From Halapricum salinum (lineage in GTDB: Archaea; Halobacteriota; Halobacteria; Halobacteriales; Haloarculaceae): DNA of 64,000 bases. Of this stretch, positions 43,849 through 52,890 are shown one piece after another. Position 1 is the first letter of the stretch, and each line of letters starts with the position of its first letter. The translations under genes were made by a program, and so were the position numbers. Location of the stretch: contig NZ_CP031310.1 of assembly GCF_004799665.1 (NCBI RefSeq), forward strand, positions 2,224,887 through 2,288,886, read 5' to 3'. A model generated the notes under the pieces. That model did no database searches. It was given only the letters and a program-made list of their open reading frames with translations, and was not told the DNA's origin.

Positions 43849-43993
43849 CTCGATTGCGTGCGAGTAGATTGTCCACCTACAAAGGCTTCCCGGGGTTCAA
43901 ATACTCTGTTACAAAAACATCCCAAATCAGGAAACTCAGCTGGTACGTCAGCACAACCACTATACGGTCCGGTCACACACGTCGACCTGTCGA

Positions 43994-45076
43994 ATGCACG
44001 TCCTCGCGTTGCTGGAACATCGAGCCGACGAAGTCGTTGAACCACTCGAAGCTGTAGATGCCGACGAGACGGTGGTCCTTGTTGACAAGTCCGATGGAAT
44101 GGTTACGGGGTACCGCCGTGCCCTCCAGGCAGCCCGAAAACAGATCAAAACTCAGCGGCCCGATGTGATAATCGGAGGGCGTGCAGGAATCGCCAGTCTG
44201 TTCGCGCTCGGGCTCGGGACGCTCTATCGGATACCGACGGTAATTCAACTCGGTGGGAACCCGGCGAAACTATACCGTGACCGTCGCATAGAGTTCAGGC
44301 GACGAAGAGAGTTTCGGCAGGTACTGAAGTACAGCTTTCTGACCCTTGTAACATGGTTTCTGTACCGTTATGCTTCGGGTTTTCTGGTGGTTTCAGAGGC
44401 ACTCAAACGGGAAATCACGCCACTGGTCAACTGCAATCCAGACAAAATCGAAATAGTCCGAGTCCCCATCGACCACGACCACTACGCCACCGCGGACGGG
44501 ACAGCGTGGCGGGACCGTTTCGACGGCGATCGCCTCGTTGTCACCGTGACGAACCTCGCGTTCGAGGGGAAGTACGAGGGGGTGCGAGAGACGGTCGACG
44601 CGATGCTCCCCGTCCTCGAAGCCGACCCCGAGATCACCTATGCCGTGGCTGGAGACGGCCTCTATCTCGAGTCGCTCCGGGCGTACGTCGACCGGGCCGT
44701 CGATCCCCACCTGCGCGACAGGATCCAGCTGCTCGGCTTCGTCGACGACGTCGCCGGCTTGTACGCGGCCGCCGACCTCGTCGTCTACCTCTCGTCGGTC
44801 GACGGCTACCCGAACGTCGTCAGAGAGGCCCAGGCAACGGGGCGAGCGGTGGTAGCGACACCGAGTCACGGCGTCGCCGAGCAGATCGAGGACGGAGTCG
44901 ATGGGGTCCTGGTCGAGACGACAGGCGAGGAACTGACAGCAGCAATCGACCGACTCCTCACAAACCCCGACGAGCGCGAGCGACTGGGCGAGAACGCACA
45001 GCGTCGGGTCGCCGAGGAGAACGACCCCGAGACGATCGGCGCGGAGTTACTCGCCGCCCTCGACCGACTCCGGTGA
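43994..45076 (+). CDS. Family-4 glycosyltransferase
   Basis: The 360-residue enzyme starts MHVLALLEHRADEVVEPLEA. DVIIGGRAGIASLFALGLGT and PTVIQLGGNPAKLYRD form the acceptor side, with a hydrophobic surface helix (LKYSFLTLVTWFLYRYASGF) that may bind the membrane. The donor domain has VTNLAFEGKYEGVRETVDAM, LLGFVDDVAGLYAAADLVVY and the VREAQATGRAVVATPSHGVA segment. Its last 30 bases overlap the end of the convergent glycosyltransferase gene. Confidence 0.85.
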   Translation: MHVLALLEHRADEVVEPLEAVDADETVVLVDKSDGMVTGYRRALQAARKQIKTQRPDVIIGGRAGIASLFALGLGTLYRIPTVIQLGGNPAKLYRDRRIEFRRRREFRQVLKYSFLTLVTWFLYRYASGFLVVSEALKREITPLVNCNPDKIEIVRVPIDHDHYATADGTAWRDRFDGDRLVVTVTNLAFEGKYEGVRETVDAMLPVLEADPEITYAVAGDGLYLESLRAYVDRAVDPHLRDRIQLLGFVDDVAGLYAAADLVVYLSSVDGYPNVVREAQATGRAVVATPSHGVAEQIEDGVDGVLVETTGEELTAAIDRLLTNPDERERLGENAQRRVAEENDPETIGAELLAALDRLR

Positions 45077-46222
45077 GCGATCCACGTCGATATTTGCCTC
45101 GCGACAGAGTTCGCGGTAGAGCTCGCGATACTGCTCCTGGACCTGTTCGACGTCGAACCGATCGAGGTTGACACGGGTCTGCTCGGCCATCGACATCCGA
45201 AGCGCGTCGTCGTCGAGCAACCGAGAGAGTCGCTCGACGAGCGCGTCGACGTCACCCGGCGTAACAAGAAATCCGGTCTCGCCGTCACGGATCTGTTCGG
45301 GAATCCCGGCGATGTTCGTCGATACCACGGGAACACCGGCTGCCCGTGCTTCGGTGATCACTCGCGGTGTCCCCTCTCGATAGGACGGCAAGACGAGGCT
45401 ATCGGAACTGGCGAGCAGCGCAGGAATGTCTTCACGATAGCCCAGCAGCGACACCGTCCCCTCGAGTCCCCGCTCGCGAATCGTAGCCTCGAGATCGCTC
45501 TCCAGGTCACCCTCACCGACGATCAACACCTCCAGCGAGCGGTCGGTCCGGAGTCGATCGACGGCTTCGAGGAGATCGAACAAGCCTTTCCCATCGGCGA
45601 GCCGTCCCACGAACAGCAACCGAGCAGTAGCGTGCTTCTCTGGTACGGTCTCGATACTCTCCTGGCGATATCTCTCAAGATCGACGCCGTGGTAGATCGT
45701 CCGATACTGTTCAGGACGGCCGATCCCGCGGTCGAGATAGACCCGTTTGATCCGTTCGGATTTGACGACGATCGTCGTCGAGAGTGGTGCAGCCGATCGT
45801 TCGAGAGCAGTCAGGAACGCGTTGAATGCGTCTGGGCGATCGGCCGCCACGGGATCGCCGTGGACCTCGTGAATTACGACGGGCGTCCGGGCGATGGCGG
45901 CCGCGTATCGCCCGACGATCCCCGCCTCTGTGCTGTGGGTGTGGAGGACGTCTATCTGGCGCCGTCGGAGCGCGACCGCGACGGCGCCGACCGCTGCGAG
46001 CAGTGCGACAGGGTTATAGTGTCTGATCGTCCGAAATCGTACGGTCTCGACGCCTCGATCGGCGACTGTCGATACCCGCTCGTGATCGTAGGCAGCACCG
46101 TAGCCCAGCGTGAGTTCGTACGTTTCTGGAGCGCTAGCGAGGGCGTCGAGTGTGTTGACGGTCGTGGTTTCAGCGCCGCCACGGAGAAAGCGCGTGATCA
46201 AGTGGAAGACACGAACGGTCAT
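45047..46222 (-). CDS. Family-4 glycosyltransferase
   Basis: The product has 391 residues from ATG 46222 (MTVRVFHLITRFLRGGAETT). The longer frame upstream is antisense to the deacetylase and rejected. The GGAETT motif, LHTHSTEAGIVGRYAAAIAR, the donor motif LLFVGRLADGKGLFDLLEAV and the ITEARAAGVPVVSTNIAGIP segment mark a standard GT4 enzyme. It overlaps the stop of the deacetylase gene (ATGA), so the two are coupled. The 3' end overlaps a convergent gene by 30 bases. Confidence 0.85.
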   Translation of the reverse strand: MTVRVFHLITRFLRGGAETTTVNTLDALASAPETYELTLGYGAAYDHERVSTVADRGVETVRFRTIRHYNPVALLAAVGAVAVALRRRQIDVLHTHSTEAGIVGRYAAAIARTPVVIHEVHGDPVAADRPDAFNAFLTALERSAAPLSTTIVVKSERIKRVYLDRGIGRPEQYRTIYHGVDLERYRQESIETVPEKHATARLLFVGRLADGKGLFDLLEAVDRLRTDRSLEVLIVGEGDLESDLEATIRERGLEGTVSLLGYREDIPALLASSDSLVLPSYREGTPRVITEARAAGVPVVSTNIAGIPEQIRDGETGFLVTPGDVDALVERLSRLLDDDALRMSMAEQTRVNLDRFDVEQVQEQYRELYRELCREANIDVDRSPESVEGGE

Positions 46223-47193
46223 ATGCCCTCCCAGACCCCATCGTGGAATGCAGTCGCGACCTCGTCCATCGGTCGGATCGTCAACGCTCCCCGATCCCGA
46301 AGTGTCGCCGCCCGATCGAATATCGTCTCGATGCCGCCCAGCAGTGGGCCGGGATCGAGTGCGAGATTCGATGGGTGTACCCACAGGTGAAAGATACGAC
46401 CCGTTTCGGCAGCTCGTTCCAGGCCGGCGATGGCCCGGTCGACCTGGGAAGTTGATGGCGTGTACTGCCAGCCGCCGTGGTGGGGGCGATACAGTTGCGA
46501 GCCGGGCACCTCGACAACACCCTCGCGAAGACGCGGGGTCACAACCGGTGGGGTTCGCTTCGTCGCCTCCGTCAGGAACCGAATCGGTCGTCTCATCCAG
46601 TCTGGAACCGTCCTCTGCTCGTACCACTCGGCGTCAGGAGTCCGGACGACTTCGATTCCGTGATCTACGAGTACGTCGCGGTGACCGACTCGATTCCGCG
46701 GATAGACGAAACTCACGGGATCGAAACCAGCGGATCGAGCCACCGCAGTCGCTCGATCGAGTTCGTCGCTAGCGGCAGCGCGCGAACAGCCGTCCGCACC
46801 GAGGATCATATGCGTGTACCCGTGGAGTCCCAGATCGTGAGTCACGGCCGTGGAGCGAAGCTCCTCCACAAGGTCGGGCCACAGCCAGAGTGCGGGATCG
46901 ACACCCGCTGAACACGGTGCCGAGCCGAACCAGTCGTCGACCCACGGATACTCCGGGGGTGTCTGGTCGGTGTGGCCCTCGTGGCTCCCGCCACGACAAT
47001 CCGCCAGCAGATGTGCGACGAGCGCCCAGGTCGCGGGCACCTCGTATCGATCACAGAGCGAACAGAGGTCCGTGACGACGGATCTGGTCGCGCGGAACTG
47101 CTCGGCCCGATCGGAGACACGCTCGGTGTCGAACCGCCCCCAGGCGAGTTCGGTATCCAGCGAGAGTGTGAACGTTCCCGGCGGGCCTGACAT
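46219..47193 (-). CDS. Polysaccharide deacetylase-family protein
   Basis: The product has 324 residues from ATG 47193 (MSGPPGTFTLSLDTELAWGR). The N-terminal SLDTELAWG supplies the catalytic Asp pair of NodB-type deacetylases. HDLGLHGYTHMIL gives the His-x3-His metal ligands, and VSFVYPRNRVGH and FHLWVHPSNLALDPG are further motif strands. It probably removes acetyl groups from amino sugars of a glycan intermediate. It is coupled to the downstream GT4 gene by ATGA and lies 55 bases after another GT4 gene in the same direction. Confidence 0.8.
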   Translation of the reverse strand: MSGPPGTFTLSLDTELAWGRFDTERVSDRAEQFRATRSVVTDLCSLCDRYEVPATWALVAHLLADCRGGSHEGHTDQTPPEYPWVDDWFGSAPCSAGVDPALWLWPDLVEELRSTAVTHDLGLHGYTHMILGADGCSRAAASDELDRATAVARSAGFDPVSFVYPRNRVGHRDVLVDHGIEVVRTPDAEWYEQRTVPDWMRRPIRFLTEATKRTPPVVTPRLREGVVEVPGSQLYRPHHGGWQYTPSTSQVDRAIAGLERAAETGRIFHLWVHPSNLALDPGPLLGGIETIFDRAATLRDRGALTIRPMDEVATAFHDGVWEGI

Positions 47194-47248
47194 AGATGGT
47201 GAACTTGTGCTAACGGACGGCGTCGAGTGCTTTGAATATTCGGGCCTG

Positions 47249-48304
47249 TCACTCGAGGAGCGTCTCGTAGATCGACTGGTACTGGCCAACGATCGTCTCG
47301 AACGTGTGGTTGGCCTCGACGTACTCCCGGCCCCGCTGTCCCAGCTCTCGACGCAGCTGCTCGTCCGCAAGCCTGTCGACGGCGTCACACAACGCGGTCG
47401 TGGCATCCGGTTCGACGAGATAGCCCCGAGCACCGTCTTTGATCAGTTCAGGCATCGACGTCGCGCGATAGCCCACGACTGGAAGCGCCGCCGCCATCGC
47501 TTCGAGGACGACGTTCGGACACCCCTCCTTCACCGAGGGGAAGACGAATCCGGCGCTATTTGCGTAGACCGCGGGGAGTCGGTGCTTCGCGAGACGACCC
47601 GGCGTGTACAGTGTGTCCAGGTCGCGAGCTGCTGTGGAAATCTCTTCGTGCAGCGTCCCGTTCCCGATCATCAACACAGCGAACTCGTCAGTGTGTCTGG
47701 CGACCTCCAGCAGTGCTCGCGGTCGCTTCCGACGCTGGAACGAGCCGACGTACAACAGCACAGGTCGATCGATCCCGAGTTTGTCGAACAGTTCCGGCCG
47801 TTCGTATTCGGGCCTGAATAGGTCGGTATCGACTCCGTTGTACACGACCTCGGGCGATACACCGAGGTGTTCCCGTGCGGTTGCGGCAGTGTGTTCACTG
47901 ACCGCCGTGACGGTATCTGCGATGTCGACGAGCTTCTGCTTGTACGCCGTCTGGTACGGACCGTCCGGATCGACGTCGACGCGAAGTGAATGGACCTGTT
48001 TGATACCGGGATTTCGAAGCCTGGTGAGACGGGCAAGGACGTAGCGAAGCCGCGGGTACCCACCGGTGTGAATCAGGTCGTGGCCCCGGAGTGCGGCGCG
48101 GGCGTGAGCAGGGTATTTCAGAGTCGCACTCCGGTCAAACCCGTACAACTCGGTAACGTTCGGGGCATCGAGGAGAGGATTTCGCTGATTTCGAAGTACG
48201 GTCACGGAAAAACACGCTGGATCGAGTTTCGCGGCGATGTTTTGATACAGATAGGAGATTGGGCTGTCCGAGCCGAGGATATAGGGGAGATAGATCCGAT
48301 TCAT
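47249..48304 (-). CDS. Family-4 glycosyltransferase
   Basis: The product has 351 residues from ATG 48304 (MNRIYLPYILGSDSPISYLY). The longer frame to 48430 covers the small plus-strand gene and is rejected. LIHTGGYPRLRYVLARLTRL is on the acceptor side. The donor domain has LLYVGSFQRRKRPRALLEVA and FVFPSVKEGCPNVVLEAMAA with GLPVV-like ALPVVGYRATSMPEL. It heads the run of three minus-strand genes with the deacetylase and another GT4. Confidence 0.85.
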   Translation of the reverse strand: MNRIYLPYILGSDSPISYLYQNIAAKLDPACFSVTVLRNQRNPLLDAPNVTELYGFDRSATLKYPAHARAALRGHDLIHTGGYPRLRYVLARLTRLRNPGIKQVHSLRVDVDPDGPYQTAYKQKLVDIADTVTAVSEHTAATAREHLGVSPEVVYNGVDTDLFRPEYERPELFDKLGIDRPVLLYVGSFQRRKRPRALLEVARHTDEFAVLMIGNGTLHEEISTAARDLDTLYTPGRLAKHRLPAVYANSAGFVFPSVKEGCPNVVLEAMAAALPVVGYRATSMPELIKDGARGYLVEPDATTALCDAVDRLADEQLRRELGQRGREYVEANHTFETIVGQYQSIYETLLE

Positions 48305-48404
48305 CGCACTCGCTTTAGATAGCTTGCCAGCACCATTCAACATACCGGTCCAGAACGTGCCACGGCAGTCCCACAATACTATACCCATCAGGGAAGATAT
48401 CCAG

Positions 48405-48584
48405 ATGATGAACATCGAAATCGACGACACCCTCTACGAACGCATCGACGATCGGGCGGCCCGCAAGGAGTTCGAATCGGCGGACGAGTATGCCGAGACG
48501 ATCCTCAGAATCGTCTTGGACGAACTCGAAGACGAACCCGACCGAGACGTTCAAGACCGACTCGAAGACCTCGGATACATGTGA
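48405..48584 (+). CDS. Small acidic protein with a sulfatase-like tail
   Basis: The 59-residue product begins MMNIEIDDTLYERIDDRAAR and continues KEFESADEYAETILRIVLDE. This is a short strand then two helices, as in ribbon-helix-helix or antitoxin-sized proteins. The last residues, DVQDRLEDLGYM, resemble the C-terminal tail of the sulfatase-family protein at 38259 (EVLDNLREMGYL). Base 48405 is chosen as the start because the AT-rich TACTATACCC box lies about 25 bases upstream. It is convergent with the phosphodiesterase gene. It could be a partner or regulatory subunit of sulfatase-superfamily enzymes. Function unknown. Confidence 0.6.
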   Translation: MMNIEIDDTLYERIDDRAARKEFESADEYAETILRIVLDELEDEPDRDVQDRLEDLGYM

Positions 48585-48615
48585 TTGACGAGCCAGCGGT
48601 CGAGGCAGCTCCGTC

Positions 48616-50163
48616 CTACAAATTCGCTGATTCAGTTGCGATACGACGTGCGACGGACCGGATCCGGTCGATCTCAGTGTCCTTCGAATCGCGTTGGGTG
48701 TACTCAACTGATCGCGTTGCGGCGTCACTGTCTTCGGCGAAGACGTCAGCTCGGACCGTCCCGTCCATGTCGTCAGGGACGGCGTGACCGTACAAGTGTA
48801 GGAGCGTCGGTGCTAGATCGAGGATCGATAACGGCTCGGGCGATCCACGTCCGAATGCGGGGCCACTCGCGGCGAACAACCCTTCACGCTTGTTCTCGGC
48901 TCGCCATCCGCTCTTCGGATCGGTGAACACGTCGTCGCTACCGATGTTGCCCGGGATGTGGACGCCGTGCGCTTGGTCGATGACTAGATCGGGCGCTTCT
49001 TCTGTATACTCTCCTTCGTACACTTCCTCACCGCAGTAGACGGCATCTGCAACGGGATTCCCTGCCGGGCTGGTAAGCGATTCGATTCTTTCTATGATGG
49101 CTCTCCGTATCGACTCGTAATCTTCGTCGTCCCGATCGAGAGTCAGATAAATTGGCCCCTGTCCGCTCGCGATGACGTCGGTGTTTTCCCAGTCGATCAT
49201 CTCGGTCTTCTGTTCGCGCTTGAATTCGCCGTGTTCGTTCGGGATGCGGTTCAACAACCACTGGGGAGCGAGCCGCTCGGCCGGTTCTCGAATTCTGAGT
49301 CTCGTCGCGAGACGGACGAGGCGGTCGGTATTGATCCCGAGGCGATAGAGCGCGTTCCCCGAGCCTGTAGCCAACGATAGGTACCCTTGCTCTTCGAGCC
49401 AGGTGTTGATGTGAAAGACCGTATGGATCGGGTTCGATCCGTGGTCGCTCATGAGGACGACGTTATCGGCTATCTCCGTGATGTCACCGACGTGTTCGTC
49501 GATCGTCTGCCAGGCACGGAGCGTATACTCGTCGTCCCACAGGTAGTGGTGGAGTGAGTTGATGTAGAACGTCGACACCTGCAGAAAGTGAACGTCGTGT
49601 TCTTTCGCGAGTTGCTTGGCTGCACGGAATCGAAGATCGATGAGATCGATGATCTCTTCGGCCGCGCGTTCGCGATAATCTTTGAGCCGACAGCTCAGCA
49701 GAACTCGATAATCGAACTGCTCGCGGAGCTCCTGCTCGACCGACGGTGGTGTCGCGAAGTCTGTATTTTCGCCATCCGGAGCCCCCGCCACGAGAAACCC
49801 GTTCTGGAGTGTCTTCGGTGGATACGTCGTCGGCACACCCAGAACACCAACCGGGTCGTCTTCGGCGAGCAACTCCCAGTATTCGGTGTTTTGGCTCTTG
49901 CGGTGTGTGGGATAGTACACGCGACGCGCATCGGTGTCGATGTTTTCCCACCAGAAGATCCCGATCTTACCGGGGTTCTTGCCGGTAGCATATGCCTTCC
50001 AGTTAGGCGATGTCACCGGCGGCATCACCGACTTTAGGTCGCTTGAGACGCCGGTTTCGATTATCCGCTCGATATTTGGCAACTTGCCCGCCTCGATCCA
50101 CGGCTCCAGCAGTTCGAAGTGGGCTCCGTCGAGACCGACGACAGCCGTCCGTAACCCGCTCAT
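48616..50163 (-). CDS. Alkaline phosphatase superfamily (nucleotide pyrophosphatase/phosphodiesterase-type) enzyme
   Basis: The product has 515 residues. TAVVGLDGAHFELLEPWIEA carries the first metal Asp. MPPVTSPNWKAYATGKNPGK has the Thr-Ser nucleophile zone of the type-I phosphodiesterase family. VVLMSDHGSNPIHTVFHINT gives the Asp-His pair, and DQAHGVHIPGNIGSDDVF gives the last His. The FAASGPAFGRG ... SILDLAPTLLHLYGHAVPDD region is typical of haloarchaeal members in glycan loci. It may hydrolyse or transfer a phosphate or phospho-sugar. It is divergent from the GINT1-like gene. A C-terminal LGY-type tail, common in relatives, is absent. Confidence 0.85.
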   Translation of the reverse strand: MSGLRTAVVGLDGAHFELLEPWIEAGKLPNIERIIETGVSSDLKSVMPPVTSPNWKAYATGKNPGKIGIFWWENIDTDARRVYYPTHRKSQNTEYWELLAEDDPVGVLGVPTTYPPKTLQNGFLVAGAPDGENTDFATPPSVEQELREQFDYRVLLSCRLKDYRERAAEEIIDLIDLRFRAAKQLAKEHDVHFLQVSTFYINSLHHYLWDDEYTLRAWQTIDEHVGDITEIADNVVLMSDHGSNPIHTVFHINTWLEEQGYLSLATGSGNALYRLGINTDRLVRLATRLRIREPAERLAPQWLLNRIPNEHGEFKREQKTEMIDWENTDVIASGQGPIYLTLDRDDEDYESIRRAIIERIESLTSPAGNPVADAVYCGEEVYEGEYTEEAPDLVIDQAHGVHIPGNIGSDDVFTDPKSGWRAENKREGLFAASGPAFGRGSPEPLSILDLAPTLLHLYGHAVPDDMDGTVRADVFAEDSDAATRSVEYTQRDSKDTEIDRIRSVARRIATESANL

Positions 50164-50250
50164 ATCTACGTGGAAGAGGAGCGAGTAGAAAAGAGTGTTC
50201 GAGACAGAGCAACCACAATCTAGATAGGACTACCGTCCGCCTGTCTCGAT

Positions 50251-51312
50251 GTGAGTGGTCAACTGCCGATCCGACGGACAGTTTCGTCGCTGACGACGAA
50301 GCCGGCACGCCTCCTCCATCACTGGCTCCCACAGCTCTGGCGATCGGAGTTGGCCGATACCTCGACACTCAGTCCGGACTCGGTAGCGATGAATCGACGG
50401 CTCAACGATCACGGTGTACCAGTGCCGTTCGAACCCGGGCCACATCCGAGTGTCCGAAATCCTGTTTTGACTGGTGCAGATGTCGACGATTTCGGCCACG
50501 CGAACTACGTTGCTGATCCGTTTCTCTTCCCAATGGGCGATCGATGGCATCTGTTCGTCGAAGTCTACAACGAGTGGTGCAAGCCGACAGCAGCGATCGG
50601 CCACGCGACTAGTTCGGATGGCCGAGCGTGGACCTACGAGGGACGAGTATTGACGGAGCCCGTGCATCTTTCGTATCCCTATGTCTTCGCCGCCGAAGAT
50701 GAACGGTATCTCGTTCCGGATCAGAAGCGACCCGCCGAAGACGCGACGGTGACGCTGTACCGAGCGCGGTCGTTCCCGACAGACTGGGAAGCGGTCGCCA
50801 CGATCATCCAGCCGGGACGCGAGACGTCGGACCACGTCGTGTTCCGCCGCGACGATCGGTGGTGGTGTCTGGTCGGTCACCAGCCGACTGGGTCATTATA
50901 TGCTTACTATAGCGACATGCTCGAACGAGACGAATGGCTACCACACCGAGACAATCCGGTCGTTGAACACAGACCACACGCAGCGCGACCCGGTGGGCGT
51001 CCGATAGTCACAGACGACGAAACCGTCGTCTTTTATCAGGACTGTACCGATTCCTACGGCCAGCGTGTCAACGGATATCGGGTGACTGAACTCACCGAGG
51101 ATCGATTCGAAGATGAACCACTCCAGAAAGACCCGGTACTCGAGGCCACCGGTCGGATTGGCTGGAACGCCGGGCGAATGCACCACATTGATCCGTGGCC
51201 GGTCGAGGACGGTTTCGTCTGTGCCGTGGATGGCGATATCGGATTGGGACGCGGGTCTTGGGCGAGTGCCCAGTGGTCAATCGGGGTGTTCTGGCAACCT
51301 ATCGTGGGGTAA
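50251..51312 (+). CDS. GINT1-like/five-blade propeller glycan enzyme
   Basis: The 353-residue protein starts with GTG at 50251. An internal ATG at residue 47 is the alternative. The middle and C-terminal parts have a GH43/GH32-like propeller pattern: NYVADPFLFPMGDRWHLFVE, AIGHATSSDGRAWTYEGRVL, HLSYPYVFAAEDERYLVPDQ, then LYRARSFPTDWEAVATIIQP. These match the N-terminal domain of glucosamine inositolphosphorylceramide transferase-like proteins found in bacterial and archaeal glycan clusters. It may act on or transfer a sugar. Mechanism unknown. The last 14 bases overlap the convergent sugar transferase gene. Confidence 0.7.
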   Translation: MSGQLPIRRTVSSLTTKPARLLHHWLPQLWRSELADTSTLSPDSVAMNRRLNDHGVPVPFEPGPHPSVRNPVLTGADVDDFGHANYVADPFLFPMGDRWHLFVEVYNEWCKPTAAIGHATSSDGRAWTYEGRVLTEPVHLSYPYVFAAEDERYLVPDQKRPAEDATVTLYRARSFPTDWEAVATIIQPGRETSDHVVFRRDDRWWCLVGHQPTGSLYAYYSDMLERDEWLPHRDNPVVEHRPHAARPGGRPIVTDDETVVFYQDCTDSYGQRVNGYRVTELTEDRFEDEPLQKDPVLEATGRIGWNAGRMHHIDPWPVEDGFVCAVDGDIGLGRGSWASAQWSIGVFWQPIVG

Positions 51313-52735
51313 ACTCCCCGATCAATAGCTGGACATATTTAACCATGTCCTGCAGGACGTCCCACACCTGCCTGACGACGATCTTCAGGTCGAACCAGAA
51401 CGACTGCCGGCGGATGTACTCCACGTCGTATCGCAACTTCGCCTCCGGGTCGGTACTCGAGACGTCGTTGATCTGGGCCAGGCCCGTTAGCCCGGGCTTG
51501 ACGAACCACCGCTTGCGCCAGTCCTCGGCGCTCTCTTGCAGGTGCGTCTCCTCGTCGGTCCAGGCCGCACGCGGGCCGACGACGCTCATCTTCCCGGTGA
51601 GTATCGACCAGAGCTGGGGAATCTCGTCCAGGTGCGTCTGGCGCAGGAATCGTCCGAAACGTGTGATCCGCGGGTTCTCCTCGTCGTCGGTCGGCGTCGT
51701 CTCCTCGCCGCCGACGCGCATGGTCCGGAACTTGTAGATGGTGAACGTCTCGCCGAAGGTCGTCGTTCGTTCCTGGCTGTAGAGGACGGGCCCGCCATCG
51801 TCGAGCCTGATCGCGGCGGCGATGGCGAGCGTCACGGGAGCGAGCACCACCAGCCCGACCGCCGCGAACGTGACGTCGAACAGCCGTTTGATGACGTGGT
51901 CCTGGGGATCCCAGGGTTCGAGGTCGATGTCGATCAACTCGCCGCTGCCGACCTCGGGAGTCAACACGAGGTGGGCGTGATCGCGGTGGACCTTCGCGGC
52001 GACCCCGTTGCTGTAGCAGGTGTCGAGCGCGCCGAAGAACTCCGCGCGGTCGGGGTGGGCAAAGGCCAGTACCGCCGTGTCGACGTCGTACTCTACGAGC
52101 ACCTCGTCGAGCCGGGAGAGGCCGCCGAGACAGGGCAGATCGGCCAGTGGGGAGAGCGTTCCGCCGTCGGTGTATTCGGTTGCTGCCGTCTGGTCGATCT
52201 CCCGGCCGACCTGTGCGGCGGGTGGGGAGACGTAGCCGATGACCTCGCCGTCGACGGCGTCGTAGATGTCGGCCATCGTCGCGGGATCGTCGCCGATGAT
52301 GATCGTGCGGCCGCCGGCCGCGCGTGGTCGGCGGCGGATGAGCACGAACCACGCCGGGATCGTGACGAACAGGAACGCGCCGACGATCAACAGCGTCGAG
52401 CGCGGGAGTCGATAGGTGTAGTCGAAGTAGCCGATCGTCGCGAGCGCCAGAAACGCGACAACCGTGCGCTGGGTCGCGAGCATCCAGACGTCGAGGATCC
52501 GACGCGGCCGGGGCTTGTACAGCGGTGCCAGCGCGCCGACGACGACCAGAATCGCCGTGACCGTTTCGACCGCTAGCTCCACTCCGCCAGCGTTGTCCAG
52601 TGGGAGATCACCGACGACGGGAAGCAGCCGAAACAGTGATTCGACCAGCGGGTAGTTCGCCGCGACCAGCGCGATTATCACGAGTCCCACGACTCCGGTG
52701 ACACTCGCGATTCGATACCGCCAGCCGCTCGCCAT
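51299..52735 (-). CDS. Membrane sugar-phosphate transferase initiating glycan assembly (WcaJ/PF02397 type)
   Basis: The product has 478 residues. Four membrane helices lie in residues 10-130, then a CoA-binding-like Rossmann domain (TIIIGDDPATMADIYDAVDG). The C-terminal catalytic domain starts with a membrane hairpin (VTFAAVGLVVLAPVTLAIAA) and has SQERTTTFGETFTIYKFRTM, then RFGRFLRQTHLDEIPQLWSI, SVVGPRAAWTDEE and KPGLTGLAQIND. This domain transfers a sugar-1-phosphate from a UDP-sugar to a polyprenyl phosphate, in archaea likely dolichol phosphate. It is probably the first committed step for the surrounding locus. Confidence 0.9.
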   Translation of the reverse strand: MASGWRYRIASVTGVVGLVIIALVAANYPLVESLFRLLPVVGDLPLDNAGGVELAVETVTAILVVVGALAPLYKPRPRRILDVWMLATQRTVVAFLALATIGYFDYTYRLPRSTLLIVGAFLFVTIPAWFVLIRRRPRAAGGRTIIIGDDPATMADIYDAVDGEVIGYVSPPAAQVGREIDQTAATEYTDGGTLSPLADLPCLGGLSRLDEVLVEYDVDTAVLAFAHPDRAEFFGALDTCYSNGVAAKVHRDHAHLVLTPEVGSGELIDIDLEPWDPQDHVIKRLFDVTFAAVGLVVLAPVTLAIAAAIRLDDGGPVLYSQERTTTFGETFTIYKFRTMRVGGEETTPTDDEENPRITRFGRFLRQTHLDEIPQLWSILTGKMSVVGPRAAWTDEETHLQESAEDWRKRWFVKPGLTGLAQINDVSSTDPEAKLRYDVEYIRRQSFWFDLKIVVRQVWDVLQDMVKYVQLLIGEFTPR

Positions 52736-52890
52736 TAGAAGTGTGCAGTCTGCGAGGATGTATAAGCGCTACGCGCGTGTCAGACGTGTGCATGCCAGCC
52801 GTCGAATGGATCACCTGCGTCTGAGCGACTCGCCACTCTTTCGCTTCCGTATCCAGAACGATCCCCGAGAGTCTCCGGCGACTGACTCGC

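Noticed and set aside
46223-46627. N-terminal extension of the GT4 frame that ends at 45047
   Set aside because: It runs antisense-like through the deacetylase gene. MTVRVFHLITRF with ATGA coupling is the sensible start.
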